From: CATQHP01 sp965205595
Lineage (GTDB): Bacteria > Acidobacteriota > Terriglobia > Bryobacterales > UBA6623
Direction of reading: 5' to 3'
NCBI GenBank assembly: GCA_965205595.1
Contig: CBDBHI010000062.1
Location: 28,447 to 92,446 of the forward strand
DNA: 64,000 bases
Part shown: piece by piece, positions 1 to 8,496 of the stretch
Layout of the letters: each line of letters opens with the position of its first letter
Numbering within the stretch: position 1 is the first letter of the stretch
The notes under the pieces: generated by a model
What the model was told of the DNA's origin: nothing
What the model saw: only the letters and a program-made list of their open reading frames with translations
Databases searched by the model: none
Translations under genes and position numbers: made by a program

Positions 1-619
1 ACGGCCGGCAGCAGCGCCTTTGAAGTCAAAGTCGTTCGTTGAAGTTTCGTTTGATTCTTCAACTGAGCCCGTCATCCGCGACAACCCACGAGGCAATCGA
101 CCGTGGAAAGGCAGCCTGACCGTGAAGGGTGCGAGCCTTGTGAGCGCGAGCCCCACGAACTTCCTGAACATTCATTTCGAAAAGGCCGAGGTCGACACGA
201 CAAACCCAAACCGGGTGAACTTTTACATGGTGACGCGCGGACGGGCGGACAAGATTTTACTTGAGTTAGACGGGGCGTCGCGTTCGACTGAAATCACGGT
301 TGAGCTTGAGAAGACGACAGAGATGGGTGGAGCTCCACCCATGCTTCGACCGTGGGCGGATCTACCGAAACGCACGGTGAATCTTGCGTTCTCCGACCTA
401 AAAGACGGTCGCTCGTTCCAGCAGTGGCCGGTGGATCATGCGTGGGATCGTATTGCCGTCGAAATTATCAATCCAGACGCTTCAATGGACTACGACCTCG
501 ACTATTCCGATACCGGAAAGCGCCGAGACGGCGACTACTACTACGTGCGCGTTAGTCAACTGAACGGCGCACAGGCGTGGTCGTCGCCAATCTGGGTCGG
601 TGGCGAGGCCCCGCGCTAG
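1..619 (+). CDS. DUF3604-like protein, C-terminal part (5' end outside window)
   Basis: The reading frame is open to the left edge without a stop, so this is the 3' end of a longer gene; the TTG near base 20 is probably internal. The last residues, DGDYYYVRVSQLNGAQAWSS followed by PIWV, resemble the C-terminal strand of DUF3604 proteins (large exported proteins related to PHP-type metal-dependent phosphoesterases), which typically end with YYVRV...AWSSPIWV. The visible part is beta-rich with no transmembrane segment. Substrate and reaction are unknown. It is followed by a repeat-rich stretch and an insertion sequence, so no operon partner is visible downstream. The family call rests on the C-terminal motif alone. 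Confidence 0.6.
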   Translation, partial: RPAAAPLKSKSFVEVSFDSSTEPVIRDNPRGNRPWKGSLTVKGASLVSASPTNFLNIHFEKAEVDTTNPNRVNFYMVTRGRADKILLELDGASRSTEITVELEKTTEMGGAPPMLRPWADLPKRTVNLAFSDLKDGRSFQQWPVDHAWDRIAVEIINPDASMDYDLDYSDTGKRRDGDYYYVRVSQLNGAQAWSSPIWVGGEAPR

Positions 620-719
620 CGAGTTGCGTCGAGACTTAGCCCTCGACACAAAAACCAACGGCGGCAACCGTAGGCACGGCGATGAGCTCGGTCCATGACA
701 CGCACACCCCGTTTCCCGA

Positions 720-839
720 TCCCAAACTTCAACTTTTCCGAGTAAACGAAGCAGGAATCCACCGGTCGGGGACTGGCACATGAGATCCCGCAATCTCCAC
801 ACCTTCACGAACTCTCGTGTTGCCTGTCCCCCACCAAGC
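720..839. repeat. Dispersed repeat, leader plus module C, copy 1
   Basis: A leader (CCCAAACTTCAACTTTTCC and onward) is followed at 768-839 by module C, which starts GGGGACTGGCACATG and ends GTTGCCTGTCCCCCACCAAGC. Near-identical module C copies occur at 1098-1157 (interrupted by an IS), 25766-25837 and 28680-28752. It ends in the intact sequence CCTGTCCCCCA, the target used by both IS1111 copies in this window, so it is an unoccupied target site. No convincing coding capacity is seen. Confidence 0.8.
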
Positions 840-865
840 CCGCCGGTGGCGACGCTGACCTGAAA

Positions 866-970
866 CTTGAACTTCGAAGTTGTTATTGCGGAGTACTGAG
901 CCGCGCCGCCTCGCGGTGCGGTCCGCCCATCGTAAGGAGTACCGCACCGCGAGGCGGCGCGGCTCGGTAC
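866..970. repeat. REP-like palindrome (module B), copy 1
   Basis: A short leader (GACCTGAAACTTGAACTTCG) precedes an inverted repeat with 30-base arms at 893-922 and 941-970 (29 of 30 paired) and an 18-base loop. The arms contain GAGCCGCGCCGCCTCGCGG. A second complete palindrome lies at 44840-44917 and a half copy at 14500-14529. Size and organisation recall REP/BIME elements, though no RAYT transposase is visible in the window. Confidence 0.85.
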
Positions 971-1051
971 TGAGGAGGGTAATCTCCCCATGCTGCCGTC
1001 CAAAGTTTCTCCCCTCGATCGTTGCGGCCCTCGCCGGAGGCGGTACTGACC

Positions 1052-1157
1052 CCAAACTTAAACTCTGCCCAACAAACGAAACAGGAATCTCCTGGTCGGG
1101 GACTGGCACATGAGATCCCGCAATCTCCACTCCTTGACGAACCCTCGTGTTGCCTGT
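1052..1157. repeat. Dispersed repeat, leader plus module C, copy 2 (split by IS1111)
   Basis: A second leader and module C (from 1098) run into GTTGCCTGT at 1157, where the IS begins. The missing continuation, CCCCCACCAA, is found directly after the IS at 2744-2753, so joining the flanks restores the repeat consensus. This pins the insertion point within the repeat. Confidence 0.85.
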
Positions 1158-1262
1158 TTCAATGCATAGGTGATTAAGAAAAAGCGTCCTCCTGGCGGGA
1201 ATAATAAGTCGGGCTCGGCTGCGGCAAGCAGGCGAACCGAAACCCAGACCCAGGAGGACAAA

Positions 1263-2267
1263 ATGCACTTTATCGGACTCGACGTTCACAAAAAAACCAT
1301 TGCCTATTGCGCCAAGACCGCCGCCGGCACAATCGTTGACGAAGGCACGATCCAGGCGCTGCGCCCCGAGCTTGAGGCGTGGGCCGCCGCGCGGCCCGCG
1401 CCTTGGAAGGGCACGCTCGAAGCCACCATGTTCAGCGGCTGGATCTACGACACTCTCAAGCCCCACGCCGTGGATCTGGCCGTCGCTCATCCGGCGTCGC
1501 TCGAGGCCATCACGCGCGCCAAGAAGAAGAGCGACAAGCTCGACGGCCGCAAACTTTCCGACCTCACCCGCGCCAACCTGGTGCCGCGTGTCTGGATGCC
1601 GCCGCGCCAACAACGCGAGCTGCGCCGCCTGCTGCGCTTTCGCAACCGCCTCGTCCAACAAGCGGTCTGGAACAAGAACCGCATCGCCACGCTGTTGATG
1701 GAACTCGGCGAACCCTACACCAAATCGAAACTGCACACCAAGAGATATTTCGAGCCCTTCGTCGATCGACTCGAAGCCTGCGAAACCGACCTGCTGCTGC
1801 TCGGCGTCAGCCGTGATCGCGTCGAAGCAACACTCGCAATCGTGCGCAAGATCGAGAACAAGCTGCTCACCCACCCGTCGCTCGCCAAGCGCGTGGAGTT
1901 GCTGCGCACGATCCCCGGAGTCGGCGCGATTACCGCGCTGACCTGGGCACTCGAAATAGGCGACGTCAAGCGCTTCGGCAAGATCGACGAGGCGGTGAGT
2001 TACTGCGGACTGTGCTCGCGCCTGAACGAGTCGGCCGGCAAGTCGCGCCGCGGACCGCTGTCGAAACAACGCAACGGACACTTGCAACACGTGCTGATCG
2101 AGGCGGCGAAGTTGGCGCCGCGCTGGAACGACCAACTGGCGCGGCTGCACGCGGACGAAGTCGCGCGCGGCCACCGCAACCAGGCGACGGTGGCGCTAGC
2201 GCGCAAGCTGGTAGCGCTGTTGTTGGCGGTCGAACGCCGTGGCACGGGCTACGAGAAGCGCGAGTAA
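1263..2267 (+). CDS. IS110/IS1111 family transposase, copy 1
   Basis: A 334-residue DEDD transposase. The ATG at 1263 is chosen because AGGAGG stands just upstream (1252-1257); an upstream in-frame GTG at 1170 lacks this. The N-terminal RuvC-like domain shows D7 in GLDVHKK, E53 in LEATMFSGW, and D91 and D94 in KKSDKLDGRKL. The C-terminal Transposase_20 domain has TIPGVGAITALT (about 216-227) and NESAGKSRRGPLSK (about 255-268), where the family's catalytic serine region lies. Enzymes of this family cut and strand-exchange DNA guided by an element-encoded structured RNA. Full length and apparently intact; the same protein is encoded at 35654-36658. Confidence 0.95.
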   Translation: MHFIGLDVHKKTIAYCAKTAAGTIVDEGTIQALRPELEAWAAARPAPWKGTLEATMFSGWIYDTLKPHAVDLAVAHPASLEAITRAKKKSDKLDGRKLSDLTRANLVPRVWMPPRQQRELRRLLRFRNRLVQQAVWNKNRIATLLMELGEPYTKSKLHTKRYFEPFVDRLEACETDLLLLGVSRDRVEATLAIVRKIENKLLTHPSLAKRVELLRTIPGVGAITALTWALEIGDVKRFGKIDEAVSYCGLCSRLNESAGKSRRGPLSKQRNGHLQHVLIEAAKLAPRWNDQLARLHADEVARGHRNQATVALARKLVALLLAVERRGTGYEKRE

Positions 2268-2743
2268 CGAGTTGGAAACGACGATTTCCCGCCGGGCCCC
2301 GCACGAAGGGGACTGCGTGAAAGCCCACGGGTGAGTAGACGCCATGCTGCCTGTTTCGGGGCTGGCGGGATCTAGTTTTTGGGCCTCAACTGAATCTTCC
2401 GCGACGGCGCCCGCGATCACACTTGCGGGCGCCCGAGGTGGCAAATGGATGTCTGGCCGCGTTTTTCGAACGGCGCCAAATGACGCGATTCGGCAAGGTA
2501 GTCGTCGTGGACTGACAAGCAGAAACTCCCCCGCGGGAGAGCGCCGTGTTCGCCCGCGTACAGTCGACGTACGCGCCGCCGCGGAACCTGTCAACCGTTC
2601 GCTGCGCCGCGTCCTACGGACGCGCAGTGGACAGAACCCGCCCCGCCGCGAAAAACCTACCTAATAAGCGGGCGAACCCAGCTTGTGGTCACCCGAAAAT
2701 GCCTGCCGCCATTTTTTCCTTGACAAATACCTATCATGGATGT
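2268..2743 (+). ncRNA. Candidate bridge/seekRNA region of IS1111 copy 1
   Basis: This 476-base stretch between the transposase stop and the right end has no convincing gene. It holds strong hairpins: a 9-bp stem at 2406-2414/2425-2433; CTCCC/GGGAG at 2526-2530/2535-2539; and CGCGTCC/GGACGCG at 2608-2614/2618-2624. The last is flanked by CCTGTC (2587-2592) and GGACAG (2629-2634), which match the two strands of the target CCTGTCCCCCA. GGGGAC at 2308-2313 is complementary to GTCCCC of the target, and TGCCTGTTTC at 2348-2357 equals the left host-IS junction. IS1111 elements are known to carry their guide RNA on this side. Exact RNA ends cannot be read from sequence. Confidence 0.55.
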
Positions 2744-2892
2744 CCCCCACCAACAATGTCACCTTCCCCGGAAAAGAGCGCCTCTCCGTCGGGGCCCGCG
2801 AAGCGGATATGATGGTCGCTTAGGCCGCTTGACAATTGTGTTGATCTTCCGCGGTCGACCAACGGCCAATAACCATTGATCGTGTGCAGCGA

Positions 2893-3399
2893 ATGAGTTT
2901 CCAGAGGAGTTGTGCGTTTCCCGTTCCTACGATGGTTCATCTCAACCTCGTGTTAATTCTCGCGCTCCGCAGTGCGGCCTTTGCAGCCGAACAGCCAATC
3001 GAGTTTCCGCACAACAAACACATCGCGCTGAACCTCGAATGCCTCGACTGCCATAGTCAGGCGGACGTGGCCGACGCGGCAACAATTCCAAGCGTCAGAA
3101 AATGCATGCTATGCCACGAGAAGATCGCGACGGATCATCCTGAGGTGCAAAAACTAGCAGCGTTTGCCGAAGCCGGACGAGAACCGCCGTGGGTTCGCAT
3201 CTACAAATTCAATCGCACCGGGCACGTCAAGTTTCGCCACGCGCCGCACATCCGAGCGGACATGGAGTGCACAGCCTGCCACGGCAACATGGCCGAAGCG
3301 ATAACTGCTCAGCCATTGGTGAAACATTCTATGGGAACCTGTCTCAAGTGTCATCGCGAAAAGCAGGCGAGTGTGGATTGCGTGGCATGTCACAACTAA
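2893..3399 (+). CDS. actA: Pentaheme cytochrome c, ActA-like subunit of alternative complex III
   Basis: About 168 residues with an N-terminal signal sequence (hydrophobic core around VHLNLVLILAL, likely cleavage after AAFA). Five CxxCH haem sites are seen: CLDCH, CMLCH, CTACH, CLKCH and CVACH, the number expected for ActA of alternative complex III. It should be a periplasmic electron carrier anchored in the complex. The start is uncertain: ATG at 2893 gives a basic n-region, ATG at 2932 gives a shorter signal, and a GTG lies at 2884; none has a good ribosome binding site. It begins a six-gene run with actB1, B2, C, D and E. Confidence 0.85.
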   Translation: MSFQRSCAFPVPTMVHLNLVLILALRSAAFAAEQPIEFPHNKHIALNLECLDCHSQADVADAATIPSVRKCMLCHEKIATDHPEVQKLAAFAEAGREPPWVRIYKFNRTGHVKFRHAPHIRADMECTACHGNMAEAITAQPLVKHSMGTCLKCHREKQASVDCVACHN

Positions 3400-3468
3400 C
3401 AAGGCGCTCGCATCAGCCTGCAATGACCGATTCTTTCCGAACCATCAACGCGACATCTTTAAGATCCA

Positions 3469-5532
3469 ATGGATAGGCGCAACTTTTTCAAGCTGGTCGG
3501 TACGTCGTCGGGCGCGGCAATCACTGGTGCCTGCGGCCATCAAGCGAACGAGCTGATTCCGCTGCTGGTTCCCGAAGAGCAACTCGTTCCTGGTATCGAG
3601 GAATGGCACCCCAGTGTGTGCCAGGAATGCTCCGCCGGATGCGGGACTATCGTTCGCGTGATGCGCGCCGAACAAACCATCGAGGTTGACGGCGAGACCG
3701 TTCGCAAGCCGATCGCGGCGATTAAGAAGATCGAAGGCAATCCGCTTGATCCAGTCAGCGGAGGACGAATTTGCGGACGCGGCCAGGCGGCCGTGCAGCG
3801 CTTGTATCATCCAGATCGGCCTCGCGGCCCGAAGATCCGCAACGCCACCGGAGGGCTCGAAGACGTCGAGTGGGACGTGGCCCTAGAGCGCGTAGCGACG
3901 GACCTAAAAACCGCCGAACCCGCCGAAGTACTGTATCTGTCATCGGCCACCTTGGGGTCGCGTAGCGCGGCTGTCGCGGCGTTTCTCGAAGGCTGCGGAT
4001 TCGGCCCGGCTCGGTCCGTCGGCACATTTGATTTCGAGGTCGAACGTGCGGCGGCAAAGTTAGCGTTCGGCTGGGATGGCATCCCCGTTTATGAAATCCA
4101 AGACGCCGATTTCGTCTTGAGTATTGGCGCGGATTTCCTGGGTGCTTGGGTTTCGCCGGTATTTTATTCGCGGCGCTTTGGCCACATGCGCCGCGGTCGC
4201 CAATCGATTCGCGGGTCGCTGTTTCATGCCGAGTCCCGATTTTCACAGACTGCCTGGGCGGCTGACCGCTGGCTGCCGGTCGTACCAGGTGGCGAGCACG
4301 CCCTGGCGCTCGCCGTAGGAGCATTGCTGGTCCAGCGGCATGCGAAGGACGACAGTTCCCTGCCCCCAACTTTGGCGGCAACGCTTCGTAACGCCGACAT
4401 ACCCGCTCTGTGCGAACAAAGCGGCGTGCAACAAGTTCGCGTCGAAGAAGCCGCCAACCGCCTGGTCTCCGCGGCCGCGCCCGTCGTGATTGGTGGCGCA
4501 AGTATCGTCCAGAACAATTCTGTTGCGGCCGTATCCGTAGCAGGTGCGCTTAATATTCTGCTGGGGAACGTCGGCCAACCAGGCGGAGTCATGTCGCCCT
4601 CGCGCCCCGTCGATATCGAGGCAATCGACAGCACCTCCGCCCGGCCAAAAATAGTGTTTCTCGATGGTGTCGCGGATGCTTCGATTCCGTCTCGCGTGAG
4701 AGATCTCCTCGACGCTTCCACGGTGATCGCCTTTGGGTCCAGCAAATGTGCTGACGTCATACTGCCCGACCATGACGCCCTCGAAGCCAATCGCGTAGTC
4801 CTACCGACGACGGCGCCGGCAAACGCCCTTACCGGCGGACCCTCGTTTGTTCGCCCGCTCTACGATACGCGAGCTACTGAAGACGTCCTCGCTGACATTG
4901 CCAAACGGTTAGAAAAATCTGTGATTGCGCACACCCCGGCATACGAAGGCCTGTACGATTCGCAAGACGGCTTCGACAGCTCGAACGATTTCGCGGCATA
5001 CGCCGAGCGCCAGGGCGGCTGGTGGGAAGAACGTGCGGCCGACGCGCCGGCAAAGCCCGATCCCGCCGGCCCGTGGGATGCGGCGGTCGCGAGTTCGGCT
5101 ACAACCGCGGAGTATCCGCTGACGCTCCAGACATTCTCAACGGTTCAATTCGGCGACGGTGCCGGGGCGGACCTTCCCTGGCTAAGTCAGCTTCCTGACC
5201 CCGCCTCATCGCTGATGTTTGATTTGCCGCTAGAAATTGATCCCGGCTCGGCCACGAAGTTGGGCGTCCGCAACGGAGATCGTGTCAAGGTGACTTCCCC
5301 AACTGGCGCTGTCGAGGCGCAGGCGTACATCAACCCGGCGGCGATACCAGGAGTCGTCAGTTTAGGACTAGGCGCCGCCGCCGACGTCATGGGCCTAATT
5401 CCAGATCAGTCAGCCGACGGCACCGGCTCGCAGGTTTTTTCTTGCGCGGTTCGAATCGAAGCTATCGGTTCTGGTGAACGCTTCTTGCAATTCACGCGCG
5501 TCGACCGCAACGACGAGCTAGTCAGGCTGTAA
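3469..5532 (+). CDS. actB: ActB1-like molybdopterin-oxidoreductase-fold subunit of alternative complex III
   Basis: 687 residues starting with a Tat-type leader (MDRRNFFKLVG). The rest resembles the molybdopterin-dependent oxidoreductase fold, including a C-terminal dinucleotide-binding-like domain (around LRNGDRVKVTSPTG). In alternative complex III this domain carries no molybdenum and is usually fused to the Fe-S domain; here the Fe-S part is a separate gene (5606-6304). A four-cysteine motif is present near the N-terminus: C51, C54 and C58 in CQECSAGC plus C102 in GGRICGRG, the pattern that binds a 4Fe-4S cluster in true molybdoenzymes. Whether it binds a cluster here is open. Context (DUF3341 and NrfD genes downstream) fixes the complex assignment. 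Confidence 0.85.
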   Translation: MDRRNFFKLVGTSSGAAITGACGHQANELIPLLVPEEQLVPGIEEWHPSVCQECSAGCGTIVRVMRAEQTIEVDGETVRKPIAAIKKIEGNPLDPVSGGRICGRGQAAVQRLYHPDRPRGPKIRNATGGLEDVEWDVALERVATDLKTAEPAEVLYLSSATLGSRSAAVAAFLEGCGFGPARSVGTFDFEVERAAAKLAFGWDGIPVYEIQDADFVLSIGADFLGAWVSPVFYSRRFGHMRRGRQSIRGSLFHAESRFSQTAWAADRWLPVVPGGEHALALAVGALLVQRHAKDDSSLPPTLAATLRNADIPALCEQSGVQQVRVEEAANRLVSAAAPVVIGGASIVQNNSVAAVSVAGALNILLGNVGQPGGVMSPSRPVDIEAIDSTSARPKIVFLDGVADASIPSRVRDLLDASTVIAFGSSKCADVILPDHDALEANRVVLPTTAPANALTGGPSFVRPLYDTRATEDVLADIAKRLEKSVIAHTPAYEGLYDSQDGFDSSNDFAAYAERQGGWWEERAADAPAKPDPAGPWDAAVASSATTAEYPLTLQTFSTVQFGDGAGADLPWLSQLPDPASSLMFDLPLEIDPGSATKLGVRNGDRVKVTSPTGAVEAQAYINPAAIPGVVSLGLGAAADVMGLIPDQSADGTGSQVFSCAVRIEAIGSGERFLQFTRVDRNDELVRL

Positions 5533-5605
5533 GCAATGGAATCGCCAATACAAAATTACGCGTGCACGTCAAACACGATCCAACCCGCAACAAGTGAGCC
5601 CACTG

Positions 5606-6304
5606 ATGTCTGAAACAACCCATCCGCAATGGGCGATGGCGATCGATCTTGATCGCTGCACAGGGTGTGAAAGCTGTGTAGTCGCCTGCCACGCCGAAAA
5701 CAATGTCCCACTAACTAGCCCCGACGAAGCTGAAAAGGGCCGCACGAAGCATTGGATCCGCATCGACCGCTATTACGAGGGGACATTTCCCGATATCCGC
5801 GCGAAGTATCGCCCTGTGATGTGTCAACAGTGTGACGACGCTCCGTGCGAACCAGTCTGCCCCGTGTATGCGACGTATCAAAACGAAGAAGGACTGAACG
5901 TACAGGTCTACAACCGTTGCGTCGGAACCCGCTACTGCGCGAACAACTGCCCCTACACGGTTCGCTATTTCAATTACGAAGATCCATTCTGGCCAAAGCC
6001 TCTTGAGTTACAGCACAACCCCGACGTATCCATTCGTCCCGGCGGAGTGATGGAAAAATGCACGTTCTGCGTGCAGCGAATCCAGCGCGGCAAATTGGAC
6101 GCCAAGGAAGAAGACCGTGCGTTGGCTGACGGCGACATTCAACCCGCGTGCGTGCAAGGATGCCAGGCCGAAGCGATGGCCTTCGGAGATATCAGCGACC
6201 CCGAGAGCACCGTCTCAAAGTGGGCCGGCAGTGGACGCTCTACCCAGTTGCTCGACGAGCTGGGAACCAAGCCGCGCGTGTTTTATCTGGAGAAGGGCGC
6301 CTAA
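5606..6304 (+). CDS. ActB2-like ferredoxin subunit, multiple Fe-S clusters
   Basis: About 232 residues with four cysteine groups typical of the DmsB/NrfC/ActB2 family: CTGCESCVVAC; CQQCDDAPCEPVCP; CVGTRYCANNCP; and CTFCVQRI with CVQGC. It would carry electrons between the quinol-oxidising membrane part and the cytochromes. ATG at 5606 is preferred; a GTG four codons upstream (5594) is possible. In most alternative complex III clusters this is the C-terminal domain of ActB; here it is an independent gene following ActB1 after 73 bases. Confidence 0.88.
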   Translation: MSETTHPQWAMAIDLDRCTGCESCVVACHAENNVPLTSPDEAEKGRTKHWIRIDRYYEGTFPDIRAKYRPVMCQQCDDAPCEPVCPVYATYQNEEGLNVQVYNRCVGTRYCANNCPYTVRYFNYEDPFWPKPLELQHNPDVSIRPGGVMEKCTFCVQRIQRGKLDAKEEDRALADGDIQPACVQGCQAEAMAFGDISDPESTVSKWAGSGRSTQLLDELGTKPRVFYLEKGA

Positions 6305-6307
6305 TCG

Positions 6308-7612
6308 ATGAGTTCCGAGGCAATCACCGACGAGCAAATTCGGCAGGACTTATTGCGTCCGATGAGCGGCGCCGGAGCCGGATACCTCACGGTAGCGGCC
6401 ATTTGCATGCTCGTGGTCGCCGCGGGCGGCGTGGCCTGGGTGATTCAGATCGACCAAGGCATGGTTGTAACCGGCCTCGCTCGACCGGTCTATTGGGGCT
6501 TCTACATCATCAACTTCGTGTTTTGGATCGGCATCTCCCACGCGGGGACGTTAATCTCCGCAATTCTGCGCCTGACCGATGCCGGTTGGCGCAAGCCGGT
6601 CACGCGCGCGGCCGAGGCAATCACGTTGTTTGCGCTGATGATTGGCGGCATGTTCCCGCTGATCCACCTGGGGCGCGTATGGCTTTTTTACTGGCTGATT
6701 CCCTACCCCAACGAGCGTCTATTGTGGCCCAACTTTCGCTCGCCGCTCGTGTGGGACATGACGGCCATCATGACCTACATGACTGGAAGCTTCCTATATC
6801 TCTACCTGCCGTTGATACCGGATTTAGCGCTCATGGCAAAACGCACAACCGGACTGCGATCGACTATCTGCGGAATCTTGTCGCTCGGCTGGAGCGGAAG
6901 CGACCGTCAGTGGCACGCCCTTGAGCGCGCTACGAAGTTGATGGCGGTGGTAATTCTCGCAGTCGCGATTTCGGTGCACTCCGTGGTCGCGTTCGACTTT
7001 TCAATGTCGTTGGCGCCGATGTGGCATTCGACGATATTCGCGCCATACTTTGTTGCCGGCGCAATCTTTAGCGGAATCGGAGCTCTAGTGATCGTGATGG
7101 CGGCGATTCGCAAGTTTTTGCGCCTCGAGAAGTATTTACGGCCGGTTCACTTCGACAACTTGGCGAAGCTGCTCCTGCTCATGAGCATTGTTTGGTTGTA
7201 CTTCACCGCATCGGAACATCTAACCGTCTGGTACGGCAACAATCCGCTCGAGATGAACGTCTTCCAGGCCCGTGAGCACGGAGGGTTTGGTTTCGCTACC
7301 GCGCTGATGGTCGTTTGCAATTTTGTGATTCCGTTTGTCTTGCTTGGCATCAAGAGGCTGCGGACGATTCCCACCATCGTTTTTAGCGGCTTTACTGTGT
7401 TGATTGGCATGTGGCTAGAGCGTTTTCTGATCGTCTTGCCGACGCTCTCGAATCCGCCGCTACGTGCCGCCGCCGGTCACTACTGGCCGTCACCCGTCGA
7501 GTTAACAATTACCGCCGCGACCTTTGCCGCGATGGTGCTGCTTTACTTGCTGTTTGCCAAGGCGGTCCCGATCATCGCCATCTGGGAGTACGAACATGAA
7601 GCTGACAGCTAA
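6308..7612 (+). CDS. actC: ActC-like NrfD/PsrC quinol-binding membrane subunit
   Basis: 434 residues with roughly ten predicted transmembrane helices (for example YLTVAAICMLVVAAGGVAWV and the C-terminal LTITAATFAAMVLLYLLFA). The NrfD/PsrC family provides the quinol site and proton path in alternative complex III. The gene starts with ATG four bases after the ferredoxin stop and overlaps the next gene by 17 bases, so the operon is tightly coupled. A second NrfD protein (ActF), found in many complexes, is absent from the cluster. Confidence 0.9.
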   Translation: MSSEAITDEQIRQDLLRPMSGAGAGYLTVAAICMLVVAAGGVAWVIQIDQGMVVTGLARPVYWGFYIINFVFWIGISHAGTLISAILRLTDAGWRKPVTRAAEAITLFALMIGGMFPLIHLGRVWLFYWLIPYPNERLLWPNFRSPLVWDMTAIMTYMTGSFLYLYLPLIPDLALMAKRTTGLRSTICGILSLGWSGSDRQWHALERATKLMAVVILAVAISVHSVVAFDFSMSLAPMWHSTIFAPYFVAGAIFSGIGALVIVMAAIRKFLRLEKYLRPVHFDNLAKLLLLMSIVWLYFTASEHLTVWYGNNPLEMNVFQAREHGGFGFATALMVVCNFVIPFVLLGIKRLRTIPTIVFSGFTVLIGMWLERFLIVLPTLSNPPLRAAAGHYWPSPVELTITAATFAAMVLLYLLFAKAVPIIAIWEYEHEADS

Positions 7613-8078
7613 GTTCGACAACAAGGCTTCGCTCGCGGCGGCGCTTGGCGAGCTGGCGTCCCGCGACCCAGTGATCTATTCGGCGAAACCCGTTGAGTTT
7701 GAGTCCGGCGTGCTCGACCGCCCCAGCCGCATGTCGTTCGTCGCCGTAGTTTGCGCCGTCGCATTCGGGCTGGGGATGACGCTCTTCATGTTATGGACCC
7801 AAGGTGACTACCCGCTCGTTACCGGCGGAATGCCGCTGAAGTCGTTGTGGCCAATCGGCGTAATCACCTATGAGACGACGATGCTCGGTGCGATCACTGG
7901 AATACTGCTGAGTTTTCTAATCGAAGGCCGGTTCTTCAGAAAACATTCCGCCCCTCGCGAAGCACTTGACTCGGACCAACTTTTCCTGCAGGTTCCATGT
8001 CAGGCGAGTGAATTCGAAAGCCTCGGCGAGCAGCTACGCGCCCAAGGTGCCATCTCGGTCGAAAAGGGGCAGGCTTGA
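7596..8078 (+). CDS. actD: ActD-like DUF3341 membrane protein
   Basis: 160 residues. An N-terminal soluble part with the conserved context YSAKPVEF is followed by two transmembrane helices (SFVAVVCAVAFGLGMTLFML and ETTMLGAITGILLSFLIEG), the DUF3341 architecture that is a hallmark of alternative complex III ActD. Start ATG at 7596 lies inside the end of actC; its stop TGA overlaps the ATG of the next gene. Role: structural/accessory subunit of the complex. No oddity seen. Confidence 0.88.
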   Translation: MKLTAKFDNKASLAAALGELASRDPVIYSAKPVEFESGVLDRPSRMSFVAVVCAVAFGLGMTLFMLWTQGDYPLVTGGMPLKSLWPIGVITYETTMLGAITGILLSFLIEGRFFRKHSAPREALDSDQLFLQVPCQASEFESLGEQLRAQGAISVEKGQA

Positions 8079-8422
8079 TGAAACGTTGCGTCCTACTAAT
8101 CGCGCTAGCCCTGCCGATGATTGCGATTGCCGCTGAGAGGAAGGCTCCGCCGTGGGAAAAGCCTCTGGTAGCGGGCCGACAGCTCTATCGCGAAAACTGC
8201 GTCGTGTGCCACGCGATTGAGGCCGACAAGCCCGCAAAACTTGGACCCAACCTGCATCGGTTTTTCCAAAACGAACTCACACCGCTAAGCAAAGCCGAGC
8301 CTAGCGAAGCCTACATGCGAATCAAGATTCAATTCGGCGGCGAGTTGATGCCGGCTTACGTTGGCCGCCTCAGCGACCGAAACATCGATCAAATCGTGGA
8401 CTACATTCGCGCAAGCAAGTAG
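8078..8422 (+). CDS. actE: Monoheme cytochrome c, ActE-like subunit
   Basis: 114 residues with a cleavable signal (MKRCVLLIALALPMIAIAA) and one CVVCH haem site, followed by GPNLHRFF and a probable axial methionine in ELMPAYVGRLSD, the usual class I cytochrome c layout. It probably passes electrons from the complex to a soluble carrier or an oxidase. It overlaps actD by one base (TGATG) and ends the operon. No cytochrome oxidase genes follow, unlike many alternative complex III loci. Confidence 0.88.
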   Translation: MKRCVLLIALALPMIAIAAERKAPPWEKPLVAGRQLYRENCVVCHAIEADKPAKLGPNLHRFFQNELTPLSKAEPSEAYMRIKIQFGGELMPAYVGRLSDRNIDQIVDYIRASK

Positions 8423-8496
8423 TCCGAATCCTAAAGCCAACCGTCACCCTACAATCCTGATACACAATAGGTTACCTGTAGAGTCGTAACTTGAAA

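Larger units (their letters stand above)
1158..2743 (+). mobile_element. IS110 family element, IS1111-like group, copy 1
   Basis: A 1586-base element that appears identical to the one at 35549-37134; shared sequence including matching flanks runs 1153-2749 and 35544-37140. Each end is ambiguous by the three bases TGT. It contains one transposase gene, about 105 bases before it and about 475 non-coding bases after it. Imperfect subterminal inverted repeats are visible (ATAGGT at 1166-1171, ACCTAT at 2729-2734), each 8-9 bases inside the end, which together with the long 3' non-coding part suits the IS1111 group better than classical IS110. No target duplication apart from the shared TGT. Copy identity implies recent transposition. 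Confidence 0.9.

Noticed and set aside
729..2174. Long minus-strand reading frame (481 codons) across the repeats and the IS transposase
   Set aside because: It is antisense to the clear transposase gene, recurs in the second IS copy as a shorter version, and has no family features; a by-product of GC-rich codon usage.
2344..2664. Plus-strand frames of about 100 codons in the 3' part of the IS
   Set aside because: They cover the hairpins of the candidate guide RNA, lack ribosome binding sites and resemble no protein.
2829..2834. TTGACA as a -35 box for the alternative complex III operon
   Set aside because: No acceptable -10 element at 16-18 bases downstream.
2893..8422. Reading the respiratory cluster as polysulfide or tetrathionate reductase
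   Set aside because: The DUF3341 protein, the pentaheme cytochrome and the terminal monoheme cytochrome are specific for alternative complex III.
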